The notes: a model not told the origin generated them from the letters alone. A stretch of DNA of 64,000 bases from Microbaculum sp051390635 (GCF_051390635.1 NZ_JBPODT010000003.1:124001-188000); one strand, 5' to 3'; shown: positions 1-9,748, numbered from the stretch's first letter. Program-made: numbers and translations.

Positions 1-672
1 CTTCGGGCGCTGCTCGCGCAGCGGCTCGCCCTTCACCAGGTAGAACACCATCTCGGCGATATTGGTCGCGTGGTCGCCGATCCGCTCGATGTTCTTGGCC
101 GCGAACAAAAGGTGCGTCGAATAGGTGATCGAGCGCGGGTCCTCCATCATATAGGTGAGGAGCTCCCGGAAGATCGAAGTGTACATCGCGTCGATCTCGG
201 AATCGCGGTGCCACACCGCCATCGCCTTGTCGACGTCGCGCTGGGCGAAGCTGTCGAGCACATCCTTGAGCTGTTCCGAGGCGATCCGGCTCATGTGATC
301 GATGCCGAGGATCGCCCGCTGCGCGATGATCTCCGACTGGATCGCTACCGCCCGCTTGGCGATGTTCTTGGCCATGTCGCCGATGCGCTCGAGCTCGGAC
401 GATATCTTGATCGCGGCGATGATCTCGCGCAGGTCGACGGCCATCGGCTGGCGCTTGGCGATCATCAGGATCGCGGCCTCCTCGACCTCGTGCTCGAGTT
501 CGTCGATCTGTTCGTCCGCCTCGATGGTCCGCAGCGCCAATTCCTGGTCGCTGGTGTGCAGCGCGACGATCGAGTCGGTCAGCAGCTTCTCGGCGAGGCC
601 GCCCATCTGCGTCAGTTTGACGGCGAGGTTCTTCAGCTCTTCGTCGTAGGAGGAAACGATATGTTCCGTCAT
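1..672 (-). CDS. phoU: phosphate signalling protein PhoU (C-terminus beyond window)
   Basis: PhoU links the Pst transporter to the PhoR/PhoB system and represses the Pho regulon when phosphate is plentiful; it is a cytoplasmic helical-bundle protein that binds metal clusters. The 224 visible codons start MTEHIVSSYDEELKNL and carry both PhoU repeats, with the family signatures KISSELERIGDMAKNIAKR and AAKNIERIGDHATNIAE near residues 90-110 and 190-210. The start at 672 follows a GAGGAG ribosome-binding site. It is the last visible gene of the pst operon, 40 bp after pstB. Only the last few residues are missing, cut by the window edge. phoB would be expected further downstream. Confidence 0.95.
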   Translation of the reverse strand, partial: MTEHIVSSYDEELKNLAVKLTQMGGLAEKLLTDSIVALHTSDQELALRTIEADEQIDELEHEVEEAAILMIAKRQPMAVDLREIIAAIKISSELERIGDMAKNIAKRAVAIQSEIIAQRAILGIDHMSRIASEQLKDVLDSFAQRDVDKAMAVWHRDSEIDAMYTSIFRELLTYMMEDPRSITYSTHLLFAAKNIERIGDHATNIAEMVFYLVKGEPLREQRPK

Positions 673-712
673 CTCATTCTCCTCGGCCTGTCGTCCGTGG
701 CCATCCGTGGGA

Positions 713-1540
<828 letters not shown>

Positions 1541-1556
1541 GCTCGTGCTCCTTGCC

Positions 1557-2849
1557 CTACCACGTCCGCTCGAGGCGCTGACGCAGGAAGATGGCTGTTA
1601 TGTTCATGAGGATGAGGAAGCCCAGCAGCACCAGGATCGCTGCCGACGTGCGGTCGACGAAGCCGCGTTCCGGACTGTCGGCCCAGATGAAGATCTGCGT
1701 CGGCAGGGCGGTGGAGGCGTCCATGAGCCCGCCCGGAGGCGAGGTGATGAAGGCGTTCATGCCGATCAGCAGTAGCGGCGCCGTTTCGCCGAGTGCCTGC
1801 GCGAGCCCGATGATCGTGCCGGTCAGGATGCCGGGCAGGGCGAGTGGCAGGACGTGATGGGCGATCACCTGGTGGCGCGAGGCGCCCATGCCGAGCGCGC
1901 CCTCGCGGATCGACGGCGGCACCGCCTTGAGCGAGGCGCGCGTGACGATGATGATCGTCGGCAGCGTCATCAGCGACAGCACCATGCCGCCGACCAGCGG
2001 CGCCGAGCGGGGCAGTCCGAAGAAGTTGAGGAACACCGCCAGGCCAAGCAGGCCGAACACGATGGAGGGCACGGCCGCGAGGTTGTTGATGTTCACCTCG
2101 ATCAGGTCCGTCCATTTGTTCTTCGGCGCGAATTCCTCCAGATAGACCGCCGCGGCGATGCCGACCGGGAAGGAGATCAGGAAGCAGACCATCAGGGCAT
2201 AGAACGATCCGACGATCGCGCCGGCGAGGCCGGCGAGTTCCGGGAAGCGGCTGTCGGAATTGAAGAACAGCCCCCAGTTGAACGGCATTGTAATCCGGCC
2301 TTCCGCCGCCAGGGCGTCGAACCAGCCGATCTGCATGTCGTTGATCTTGCGCTGGTTCTCCGGCAGCGAGCGCGACAGCACGCCCTTCTCGAGCTGATCG
2401 AACGGATCGGAGACGGGCACCGTCATCTCGATCGTCTTGCCGATGATCGAGGGATCGGCGACGACCCGGTCGCGGATGAAGAACTGCGTGTTGTTGGTCA
2501 GCAGCTGGCCGAGCGCGCGCTGCTCGCCCGGATTGGTGACATCCGGGAACAGGTTGGTCAGCGTGTCCTTGACGATCGCGCGATAGTTGCCCTTCGCCGG
2601 ATCGTCCTCCTTCACGTATTGCGGATCGATATAGACCGGCACGGTCACCATCGTCTGCACGAAGGCGCGGTAGCCGGTCGCCGCCAGCGAGGTGATGAGG
2701 ATGCTCAGCAGGCCGATGGCGATCACGATCGCGCCGATGCCCAGCCGGCGCAGCCGGCGGTCGGCCCGGTGGCGCCGCTTGCGCCGCGCCGTGGCGGCTT
2801 CGCTGGACCAGTCGAATTTCGCGGGCAGGGTCATGTCGGCGGTGCTCAT
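1557..2849 (-). CDS. pstA: phosphate ABC transporter permease PstA
   Basis: Inner-membrane permease subunit of the Pst phosphate importer; it pairs with PstC to form the channel. The start at 2849 (MSTADMTLPAKFD) overlaps the pstC stop as ATGA, which decides it over the much longer open frame that continues upstream. The protein is 430 residues: a basic N-terminus, one membrane segment near residues 40-65, a large periplasmic loop of about 150 residues between the first two membrane segments, then the binding-protein-dependent transport domain with an EAA-type loop (TRASLKAVPPSIREGALGMG). The large N-terminal loop is common in alphaproteobacterial PstA and makes it longer than the enterobacterial protein. 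Confidence 0.95.
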   Translation of the reverse strand: MSTADMTLPAKFDWSSEAATARRKRRHRADRRLRRLGIGAIVIAIGLLSILITSLAATGYRAFVQTMVTVPVYIDPQYVKEDDPAKGNYRAIVKDTLTNLFPDVTNPGEQRALGQLLTNNTQFFIRDRVVADPSIIGKTIEMTVPVSDPFDQLEKGVLSRSLPENQRKINDMQIGWFDALAAEGRITMPFNWGLFFNSDSRFPELAGLAGAIVGSFYALMVCFLISFPVGIAAAVYLEEFAPKNKWTDLIEVNINNLAAVPSIVFGLLGLAVFLNFFGLPRSAPLVGGMVLSLMTLPTIIIVTRASLKAVPPSIREGALGMGASRHQVIAHHVLPLALPGILTGTIIGLAQALGETAPLLLIGMNAFITSPPGGLMDASTALPTQIFIWADSPERGFVDRTSAAILVLLGFLILMNITAIFLRQRLERTW

Positions 2850-4225
2850 TCGTACTGCTCCCGGTATTTCTGGACGATCCGAAGGGCGATGATGTTGAGG
2901 CAGAGCGTGACGACGAACAGGACGAGGCCGAGCGCGAACGCGGCGAGTGTCTTCGGACTGTCGAATTCGGTATCGCCGACGAGCAGGGTGACGATCTGAA
3001 CGGTGACAGTGGTCACCGAGTCGATCGGATTGAGGGTCAGCGAGGCGATCAGGCCGGCGGCCATCACCACGATCATGGTTTCGCCGATGGCGCGGCTCAT
3101 GGCGAGCAGGACGCCGCCCATGATCCCGGGGATGGCGGCCGGAAGCATCACCTTGGTCATCGTTTCCGCGCGGGTCGCGCCGAGCGCCAGCGAGCCGTCG
3201 CTCATCGTCCGCGGCACCGCCTTCAGCGCGTCGTCGGCCAGCGACGAGATGAACGGAATGATCATGATGCCCATGACCCCACCGGCGGCCAGCGCACTGT
3301 TGGGCGAGACCGCGATCCCCAGCATCGACCCGGTGTCGCGGATGGCCGGTGCCACGATCAGCACGGCGAAGAAGCCGTAGACGACGGTCGGGATGCCGGC
3401 CAGGATCTCCATGATCGGCTTCACCGTGGTGCGCACCCGGTCGCTGGCGTACTCGACCAGGTAGATCGCGGTGAAGATGCCGATCGGGGTTGCCACCAGC
3501 ATGGCGATGGTGGCGATCAGCAGCGTGCCGGCGAACACCGGGATCGCCCCGAAGGCGCCCTTGCCGGCGACCTGGTCGGCGCGCAGGGCGATCTGAGGTT
3601 CCCAGCGCAGCCCGAACAGGAATTCGTTGACGGGGACATGCTTGAAGAACGCCCATGCCTCGAACACGAGCGAGGCGATGATGCCGACGGTCGTGGCGAT
3701 CGCGACCAGCGAGCAGAAGATCATCAGGGCGGAAACGACGAACTCGAAATTGTTGCGGGCGCGGAACCGGGGCGCCAGCTTCGCGCGGGCGATCGTCATC
3801 GCCGCGATCATGGCGGCAAGCGCCGACACCAGCATCGCCCAGCGCGCGATCGCTTCCCAGCGATTGTAGAGGGCCGCGGCATCCCGCACCACGTCGCTCG
3901 GCTCGCCGAAGAGGCGGCCGGCGGCGACGTTCTTGATCTCGGAGAGGACGAGCGTCGCCTTCGAGCCCGTGTCGGTGTCGACATAGCCGGCCGGCAGGCT
4001 CGATAGCAGCATCGCGTCGATCAGCGGTCCCTGCAGCAGCAGCCAGAGCAGGACCAGGATGAACGCGGGAACGCCGATCCAGACGGCGACAAAGGCGCCG
4101 TGATAGCCGGGCAGGGAATGGACATCGCGCCCTTCGGCGGTGACGAACCGGTTTCCCGCCGCCCGGCCGACATAGTAGCCGACGATCGACAGCAGGAGGA
4201 TCAGGAGGAATGCATAACCAGCCAC
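2846..4225 (-). CDS. pstC: phosphate ABC transporter permease PstC
   Basis: Inner-membrane permease subunit of PstSCAB. The protein is 459 residues, longer than E. coli PstC (about 320), because of an N-terminal segment with extra membrane helices (residues 1-30, 45-70 and around 130-190) typical of alphaproteobacterial PstC. The core transport domain has the expected GIPTVVYGFFAVL stretch and the EAA loop (ALGATRAETMTKVMLPAAIPGI). Its stop overlaps the start of pstA. It lies about 96 bp after pstS in the same operon. Confidence 0.95.
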   Translation of the reverse strand: MAGYAFLLILLLSIVGYYVGRAAGNRFVTAEGRDVHSLPGYHGAFVAVWIGVPAFILVLLWLLLQGPLIDAMLLSSLPAGYVDTDTGSKATLVLSEIKNVAAGRLFGEPSDVVRDAAALYNRWEAIARWAMLVSALAAMIAAMTIARAKLAPRFRARNNFEFVVSALMIFCSLVAIATTVGIIASLVFEAWAFFKHVPVNEFLFGLRWEPQIALRADQVAGKGAFGAIPVFAGTLLIATIAMLVATPIGIFTAIYLVEYASDRVRTTVKPIMEILAGIPTVVYGFFAVLIVAPAIRDTGSMLGIAVSPNSALAAGGVMGIMIIPFISSLADDALKAVPRTMSDGSLALGATRAETMTKVMLPAAIPGIMGGVLLAMSRAIGETMIVVMAAGLIASLTLNPIDSVTTVTVQIVTLLVGDTEFDSPKTLAAFALGLVLFVVTLCLNIIALRIVQKYREQYE

Positions 4226-4321
4226 GACGCTCTCTCCGTCAGACCCGGTCTTCTGCCGGGATTTTCGGGCAGGTAGTGTCCCGCGCCGCCATTGGACGGC
4301 GCGGGACGGATGGTTCGGCTA

Positions 4322-5359
4322 TCAGCTGCCGAAGCGGTCCATCGGCGTGCCGTTCTCGGCCTTCGAGCGGACATCCTCGCGCTTCTCCTCGGAGAGCGGG
4401 ATCAGGCCGCGCTCGGTGAGGTAGCCGCCGTCGCCCATGGCGGCCTCGGAGACGTACTCGGTGATGAACTCGTCGAGGCCGTCGATGACGCCGCGATGCG
4501 CGTTCTTGATGTAGAAGAACAGCGGACGCGAGACGGGGTAGGAGCCGTCGGCGATGGTTTCGATCGCCGGCGCGACGCCATTGATCTTCTCGCCCTTCAG
4601 CGTGTCCTGGTTCTCGTACAGGAACGAGAAGCCGAAGATGCCGAAGGCGTTGGCGTCGGCGTTCAGGCGCTGGACGATGAGGTTGTCGTTCTCACCGGCC
4701 TCGACGAAGGGACCGTCCTGACGCATGCGCGCGCAGACTTCCTTCTTCTTGTCCTTCTCCAGCGCCTCGATGGCCGGGAAGGCCTCGCAGCCCTCTTCCA
4801 TCACGAGCTCGACCCACGCGTCGCGCGTGCCCGAGGTGGGCGGCGGGCCGAATACCGTGATCCCGATGTCCGGCAGCGACGCGTCGATCTCGGACCACTT
4901 CTTGTAGGGGTTGGCGACGATCTTGCCGTCGACCTCGACCTCGGCAGCCAGCGCCTGGAACAGCTGCGCGCGGGTGACGTCGATGGAGGCGCCGTCGCGC
5001 GAATTGGCGAACGCGATGCCGTCATAGCCGAGCAGGACCTCGGTGACGCTGTCGACGCCGGCGTCCTTGCAGGCCTTGTACTCGGATTCCTTCATGGCAC
5101 GCGAGGCACCGGTGATGTCCGGATTGTCCGGGCCGACGCCGGAGCAGAAGATCTTCATGCCGCCGCCGGTGCCGGTGGATTCGACGACCGGAGCCGGCTT
5201 GCCGGTCATGTTCGCGAACTGCTCGGCGACCGCCTGGGTGAAGGGGAACACCGTCGACGAGCCGACGATGCGGATCTGATCGCGCGCCGAAGCGGGCGTG
5301 GCGGCGATGGCCGCCATCGCCGCTGCAGCGGCGAGACTGGCGAAAGAGGTGGTTTTCAC
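4322..5359 (-). CDS. pstS: phosphate-binding periplasmic protein PstS
   Basis: Periplasmic binding protein that captures inorganic phosphate for PstCAB. The mature part begins RDQIRIVGSSTVFPFTQAVA and carries the PstS/PBP-like signatures: a phosphate-binding SSTV, VESTGTGGGMKIF, ITGASRAM and TSGTRDAW. I chose a GTG start at 5359 (VKTTSFASLAAAAA) because it gives a clean Sec signal peptide ending ATPASA and has an AGGGAG ribosome-binding site; the open frame itself continues to 5614 without a plausible start. The length of 345 residues fits. It is the first gene of the pst operon, with a Pho-box-like site about 130 bp upstream. Confidence 0.95.
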   Translation of the reverse strand: MKTTSFASLAAAAAMAAIAATPASARDQIRIVGSSTVFPFTQAVAEQFANMTGKPAPVVESTGTGGGMKIFCSGVGPDNPDITGASRAMKESEYKACKDAGVDSVTEVLLGYDGIAFANSRDGASIDVTRAQLFQALAAEVEVDGKIVANPYKKWSEIDASLPDIGITVFGPPPTSGTRDAWVELVMEEGCEAFPAIEALEKDKKKEVCARMRQDGPFVEAGENDNLIVQRLNADANAFGIFGFSFLYENQDTLKGEKINGVAPAIETIADGSYPVSRPLFFYIKNAHRGVIDGLDEFITEYVSEAAMGDGGYLTERGLIPLSEEKREDVRSKAENGTPMDRFGS

Positions 5360-5487
5360 GATGACACTCCCTGTCAGGATCGGAATTGTGTCGCGGGTGA
5401 GCCCGCGGATGGAGCGGTCCGCAGCCGTTTGGCGACCGCATCCCGCGTGCACTCTAGGAGTCCGTTGCGATCCTTCTACGACAGCCG

Positions 5488-5506
5488 GATGACGTCTCAA
5501 TGACGC
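5488..5506 (-). promoter_or_regulatory. Pho box-like PhoB site upstream of pstS
   Basis: Read on the minus strand, the site is GCGTCATTGAGACGTCATC: two direct copies of CGTCAT exactly 11 bp apart. This is the architecture of PhoB binding sites (7-bp direct repeats, 11-bp period, consensus CTGTCAT). It lies between phoR and pstS, oriented toward pstS. The spacing and position fit; the half-site has CG rather than CTG at its 5' end. Confidence 0.6.
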
Positions 5507-5525
5507 AATAAGTAACTGGGAAATA

Positions 5526-6839
5526 TCAGGTATTCGAAATGCCGGGCTGTGGGCTTCCGGCTTTTGCGACGGTTTCCGCACTGTCCAGCGTGACGGTGAA
5601 GACGGCGCCCTCACCGGGCTTGCTGTCGATGTTGAGCTGCGCCCGGTGGCGATTGAGGATGTGCTTGACGATCGCCAGTCCCAGCCCGGTGCCGCCCTTC
5701 TCGCGACTGGACGCGGTATCGACCCGGTAGAACCGTTCCGTCAGGCGCGGCAGGTGTTCCGGCGCGATTCCCGCACCCCAGTCGCGCACGCTCACGGCGA
5801 TCCGCCGCGCCCGCCCCGGCTGGCCGGGACCGAGCGTGGCCGTGACCGCGACCCGCCCGCCCGTTTGCCCGTACTTGATGGCGTTGTGGACCAGGTTCTG
5901 GAAAACCTGGGCCAGTTCGTCGCGGTCGCCGACCGCCATCAGCGGCCGGTCCTTGATGTCCAGCGTCACCGCCACGCCGCTATCGATGGCGAGCGGCTGC
6001 ATGGCGTCGGCGACGTGCTCGAGAATCGGCGCGACGTCGATGACCGTTTCCGGTCGAACATGCGCCTTCAGTTCGATCCGGCTGAGCGACATCAGGTCGT
6101 CGATCAGCCGCGACATGCGCCGGGCCTGTTCGGCCATGATGTCCAGAAACCGGTCACGCGCCTGCGCGTCGTTGCGGGCGGGGCCCTGCAGGGTTTCGAT
6201 AAAGCCGATCAGCGAGGCCAGCGGCGTGCGCAGTTCGTGGCTGGCATTGGCGACGAAGTCGACGCGCATGCGTTCGACGCGCTGCGCTTCCGTCAGATCG
6301 CGCAGGAGAACGAGGAAAACGGGGGCCTTGTCCGGCCGCCGCTCGCCGAGTTCGCCGAGCGGGCTGACGCGCGCCTCGAACCAGCGGTCCGCGGGGACGC
6401 GCTCGAAGACGGTGACCTTCGCCGGGCTGCCGGTCTTCTGCGCCCGCTGGATCGCCTCGCCGATTTCCGGCGCCCGCAACAGGAAGCTGATGGGGCGGCC
6501 GACCTCGATCCCGCCGAGCAGCGCGTCGGCGGCCTTGTTCTTGAAGCGGACCAGGCCCTTGGCGTCGATCAGGAAACAAGGGTCGGGCAGGCCGTCCGTG
6601 ACCGCCGCGTAGACCGACAGCGGATCGCCGCCGACGCCCGCGACGCGCCGCAGCGGCGACGCCGCCGGCGGAGCGCTGGCCAGCGGGCTGGCCAGGATCG
6701 CCACCCAGATTGCCGCCAGGCCGAGACCGGCCGTCGCCGGAGCAACGTCCGCCACGATCCAGAATCCCGCGACGACGAGGGCCGCGACGACAAGAGCGAC
6801 GCGCGCGGCATCGGCCCGCCGGGCGAGGGCGAGCAGCAT
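5526..6839 (-). CDS. phoR: phosphate regulon sensor histidine kinase PhoR-type
   Basis: Membrane sensor kinase expected to phosphorylate PhoB when phosphate is scarce. Two membrane segments lie at the N-terminus (about residues 12-60 from the start used), followed by a PAS domain (DGLPDPCFLIDAKGLVRFKN), a HisKA domain with the phospho-acceptor histidine in NASHELRTPLASLIG, and a HATPase_c domain with N, G1 and G2 boxes (VHNAIKYGQ, DWGAGI, GGTGLGLAIVKH). The start is uncertain: ATG 6839 places the first membrane helix right after it, but in-frame ATGs at 6944 and 6938 and a TTG at 6968 exist, and no ribosome-binding site is decisive. It lies directly upstream of the pst operon, which supports the PhoR assignment over other PAS kinases. 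Confidence 0.88.
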   Translation of the reverse strand: MLLALARRADAARVALVVAALVVAGFWIVADVAPATAGLGLAAIWVAILASPLASAPPAASPLRRVAGVGGDPLSVYAAVTDGLPDPCFLIDAKGLVRFKNKAADALLGGIEVGRPISFLLRAPEIGEAIQRAQKTGSPAKVTVFERVPADRWFEARVSPLGELGERRPDKAPVFLVLLRDLTEAQRVERMRVDFVANASHELRTPLASLIGFIETLQGPARNDAQARDRFLDIMAEQARRMSRLIDDLMSLSRIELKAHVRPETVIDVAPILEHVADAMQPLAIDSGVAVTLDIKDRPLMAVGDRDELAQVFQNLVHNAIKYGQTGGRVAVTATLGPGQPGRARRIAVSVRDWGAGIAPEHLPRLTERFYRVDTASSREKGGTGLGLAIVKHILNRHRAQLNIDSKPGEGAVFTVTLDSAETVAKAGSPQPGISNT

Positions 6840-7090
6840 CGTCTTCGGAACTGATATATCGCGTACGGACAAACTTTCGTCACCCGATCGGATGTGCGGC
6901 GCAATCACCGCCGTCGCCTCACTGAAGCCGGCTGTCATCCCCATATCGCTTGCGCGGCCGAACGCCAACCGTTGGCTTCTTTGCGATTACCCGGTTTGGT
7001 CGACTCCTGCGGCGGCGGTGATAGTCTGCGTCGCAGCCGCAGTGGTATCGAGACAGAGCGGCATCGATCGAAACGGGAGTGGGACGGCGA

Positions 7091-7978
7091 ATGGGCAAGA
7101 AGGACGCGAACGGGCAATCGCGGCGCAAATCCGCCGAGCGGCGATTCGATCTCGACGATCCCGATCTGCCGGAGTGGATCGACGACGGCGCGCTCGCCTC
7201 GGGCGGGTTCCCGTACGAAGAGCGGATGGATCGGGGCGACTACAAGGACCAGCTTCGGCTCCTGCAGATCGAGCTCCTGAAGCTGCAGGCCCATATCCGC
7301 GATACCGACACGCGTCTCGTGGTGCTCTTCGAGGGCCGCGACGCCGCGGGCAAGGGCGGCACCATCTCCCGCTTCACCCAGCACCTCAATCCCCGCCACG
7401 CCCATGTGGTCGCGCTGGCCAAGCCGACCGCGACGGAAGCCGGGGAATGGTATTTCCAGCGCTATATCCGCCGCCTGCCGACCCAGGGCGATATCGCCCT
7501 GTTCGACCGCTCCTGGTACAACCGCGCCGGCGTCGAGCGCGTCATGGACTTCTGCACGCCGGAGCAGACCGAGCACTTCCTGCGCGAGGTGCCGAAGCTC
7601 GAGCGCATGCTGGTCGACGACGGTGTGACCCTCATCAAGATCTGGCTGAACATCGGCCGCGAGATGCAGATGAAGCGGTTCCACAAGCGCCGCCACGATC
7701 CGCTCAAGCAGTGGAAGCTGTCGCCCATCGACCTGCAGGCGATCGAGAAGTTCGATTCCTATACCCTGGCCCGGGACGAGCTGCTGTCGCGCACCCATAC
7801 CGAACACGCGCCCTGGACGGTGATCCGCGCCAACGACAAGATGCGCACCCGTCTGAACGCCTTGCGCGTGGTGCTGTCGCGGTGTCCCTACAAGGACAAG
7901 CACGTCAAGACCGTCGGTCCGCCCGATCCGAAGATCGTGCTGCCGGCGCCGGCGTTCCTGGCCGATCGCGGCGACTGA
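7091..7978 (+). CDS. ppk2: polyphosphate kinase 2 (PPK2 family)
   Basis: Transfers phosphate between polyphosphate and nucleoside (di)phosphates; class I PPK2 enzymes mostly act on ADP or GDP. The 295-residue protein has Walker A (EGRDAAGKGG, about residues 81-90), the PPK2 lid region with RFHKRRHDPLKQWKLSPID, and Walker B (IALFDRSWYNRAGVE). The start at ATG 7091 is preceded by GGGAGTGGGA; a GTG at 7079 in frame is possible but lacks a ribosome-binding site. It is transcribed away from phoR, and a CYTH protein follows about 100 bp later. Both suggest a role in phosphate storage and turnover next to the uptake system. Confidence 0.93.
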   Translation: MGKKDANGQSRRKSAERRFDLDDPDLPEWIDDGALASGGFPYEERMDRGDYKDQLRLLQIELLKLQAHIRDTDTRLVVLFEGRDAAGKGGTISRFTQHLNPRHAHVVALAKPTATEAGEWYFQRYIRRLPTQGDIALFDRSWYNRAGVERVMDFCTPEQTEHFLREVPKLERMLVDDGVTLIKIWLNIGREMQMKRFHKRRHDPLKQWKLSPIDLQAIEKFDSYTLARDELLSRTHTEHAPWTVIRANDKMRTRLNALRVVLSRCPYKDKHVKTVGPPDPKIVLPAPAFLADRGD

Positions 7979-8074
7979 GACGCCCCGGTGCGCCGATCGA
8001 CTGCCGCGTGTCATGAACCGCAATGGTCTGGCGGCCCTGACGGGCAAGACCTGACGCAATCGGGAAGGCCTCAC

Positions 8075-8557
8075 ATGTCCAAGGAGATCGAACGGAAGTT
8101 CCTGGTCGCAAACGACGGCTGGCGCGCGCAGGCGCGTTCGGGCAAGCGTCTGCGCCAGGCCTATCTCGCGGCCACCGGCGCCGCCGCGATCCGCGTGCGC
8201 ATCGCCGACGACGCCGTCGCGTTCCTGACGATCAAGTCGGCGACGCCCGGCATGAGTCGCGACGAGTTCGAATACGAGATTCCGGTCGCCGACGCCGAGG
8301 CGATGCTGGCCATGCGCGTCGGCGAGATCATCGAGAAGGTCCGCTACGCGATCCCGTGCGACGATGGCGATCTGACCGTCGACGTGTTCTCGGGCGCGAA
8401 CGCCGGGCTGGTGATGGCCGAGATCGAGCTGGCGTCGGAGGATGTCGTTCCCGCCTTGCCCGACTGGATCGGGGACGAGATCACCCGGGACCGGCGCTTC
8501 TACAACGCGAACCTGGCGGAATGCCCCTTCGGGTCCTGGGCGACGGACGCAAGGTGA
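8075..8557 (+). CDS. CYTH domain protein, probable (tri)polyphosphatase
   Basis: CYTH proteins hydrolyse triphosphate groups (inorganic triphosphate, thiamine triphosphate) or, in a few cases, make cAMP. The 160-residue protein starts MSKEIERKFLV, where E4-x-E6-x-K8 is the CYTH signature; later strands supply the basic and acidic tunnel residues (IRVRIAD, FLTIKS, EFEYEIP, EKVRYAIP, VDVFSG, MAEIEL). No CHAD domain follows. The start at 8075 is set by homology to the signature; the open frame upstream to 7988 is not family-like. Adjacency to ppk2 suggests that it degrades short polyphosphate, but this is inferred. Confidence 0.9.
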   Translation: MSKEIERKFLVANDGWRAQARSGKRLRQAYLAATGAAAIRVRIADDAVAFLTIKSATPGMSRDEFEYEIPVADAEAMLAMRVGEIIEKVRYAIPCDDGDLTVDVFSGANAGLVMAEIELASEDVVPALPDWIGDEITRDRRFYNANLAECPFGSWATDAR

Positions 8558-8616
8558 GGAAGGCGACCGGGGTGGTCGTCTGAGCGGTGTGGCCCGGACG
8601 GCACGCCCTGAACGGT

Positions 8617-8705
8617 GCCGCCCAGAACGGGCCGCCCAGAACGGGCCGCCATATCGCGGACCGGTTATCGACTGTGGCTGCGAGAAAAGCGGCTGCGAGA
8701 AAAGC
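8617..8705 (+). repeat. two pairs of short tandem repeats in an intergenic region
   Basis: A 14-bp unit (GCCGCCCAGAACGG) occurs twice in tandem at 8617-8644, and a 15-bp unit (GGCTGCGAGAAAAGC) occurs twice at 8676-8705. Both lie between the CYTH gene and the small membrane protein gene and are outside any reading frame I accept. Confidence 0.8.
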
Positions 8706-8719
8706 GAAGGAGAGCCGAG

Positions 8720-8932
8720 ATGAACAAGACCGCACCACGCAACCGCCTGATGCCCTGGTATGTCGGCATCGTCATCGTCCTGGCGGCCGTTTTCTACATC
8801 GGCTACCGGATGGTGGCGGTGGAGTGCCCGGCGCCGATGGGGATCGAGCTCGGCGTACTGATCCTTATTCCGGTCGTCTATCTCGTGCTGATGTATCTGA
8901 CCCTCGTCAGTCAGAACGGCGGGCGCGGCTGA
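8720..8932 (+). CDS. small two-helix membrane protein
   Basis: A 70-residue protein with two hydrophobic segments (about residues 13-33 and 43-64), separated by a short polar loop containing a single cysteine (VAVECPAPMGIE). The start MNKTAPRNRLMPWY follows GAAGGAGAGCCGAG, a strong ribosome-binding site, which makes it likely to be a real gene. I do not recognise the family. It lies after the CYTH gene, separated by about 160 bp that hold tandem repeats. Confidence 0.65.
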   Translation: MNKTAPRNRLMPWYVGIVIVLAAVFYIGYRMVAVECPAPMGIELGVLILIPVVYLVLMYLTLVSQNGGRG

Positions 8933-9034
8933 CCGCCGCCGGCATCCCCGCCGGGCGGCGCGCCACCGCCCGGTTCGCGGGATGCCTGTTCCGTGCCGGC
9001 CCGTCTCGGGCGGCGGCCTCGGTCGCCGCTCGTC

Positions 9035-9223
9035 TCAGTCGTCGCCGGCCTTGGATCTGTCTGTCGGAATCCCGTGTCCGGGCCGAACCACCGCTGGCGC
9101 GTCGCTGGCCGGGAAGGTCTCCTCGAGCGCCTCGTCCAGCACGTCGTTGAGGTGCTTCTTCTCCTCCTGCAGCTTTGCCTTGCGGTCGTCCTTCGGTTTC
9201 GACTTGTCGGGCGCTTTGGTCAT
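9035..9223 (-). CDS. small acidic/basic protein with EETFPASD motif
   Basis: A 62-residue hydrophilic protein, MTKAPDKSKPKDDRKAKL at its start, with a charged helical middle and the motif LDEALEETFPASDAPAVV at residues 29-46. This motif (DEALEEsFPASDPP) recurs in many small conserved proteins of unknown function in alphaproteobacteria, so it is a real gene although no function is known. It has its own start at 9223 and lies about 57 bp downstream of dps on the same strand, so the two may be cotranscribed as stress genes. Confidence 0.75.
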   Translation of the reverse strand: MTKAPDKSKPKDDRKAKLQEEKKHLNDVLDEALEETFPASDAPAVVRPGHGIPTDRSKAGDD

Positions 9224-9280
9224 GGAACGATCCTTTGTTCTGGAGTCGAACAGGTGCGCCTGATACGGCTGCGCCCAGCG

Positions 9281-9748
9281 TCAGGCAGTGATGCTCTTCA
9301 TCATCCACACTTCCTTTTCATGGTAGGTCAGGCGATCGGCGAGCAGGCCCGCGCTTGCCTCGTCTCCGGCTGATTGTACCGTTGGAAGCGCGCCGCGGAT
9401 CGTGCGGGCGACGGTCTCGTTGTCCGCGATCAGTTGCGCCAGCATCTCGTTCTCGGACGGGGGCGACTCCGTTTCCTTGACATCGGCCAGGTCCGTGAAA
9501 GCCGCGAAGGTGCCCGGCGCCTTGTGTCCGAGCGCACGGATTCGTTCGGCGATCTCGTCAGTCACGGTCCAGAGGTTCTGGTACTGCTCCTCGAACTTTG
9601 CGTGGAGCCCCAGAAAACGCGGGCCTTCGACGTTCCAGTGAAAGTTGTGGGTTTTCAGATAGAGGACGAACGTATCCGCCAGCACCTTTTTCAAAGCCGT
9701 GGCGCATTCTGCCTTCGACTGTTCCGACAATTCGACATTGTTCGTCAT
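9281..9748 (-). CDS. dps: Dps/ferritin-like DNA-protection protein
   Basis: Dps forms dodecameric shells that oxidise and store iron and protect DNA in starvation and oxidative stress. The 155-residue protein contains the Dps ferroxidase signature: KTHNFHWNVEGPRFLGLH (His ligands), the HAKFEEQY helix, WTVTDEIAERIRALGH with the Asp/Glu ligands, and a C-terminal helix EVWMMKSI. The N-terminus lacks a long lysine-rich tail, so direct DNA binding may be weak. It is followed on the same strand by the 62-residue EETFPASD protein. Confidence 0.93.
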   Translation of the reverse strand: MTNNVELSEQSKAECATALKKVLADTFVLYLKTHNFHWNVEGPRFLGLHAKFEEQYQNLWTVTDEIAERIRALGHKAPGTFAAFTDLADVKETESPPSENEMLAQLIADNETVARTIRGALPTVQSAGDEASAGLLADRLTYHEKEVWMMKSITA

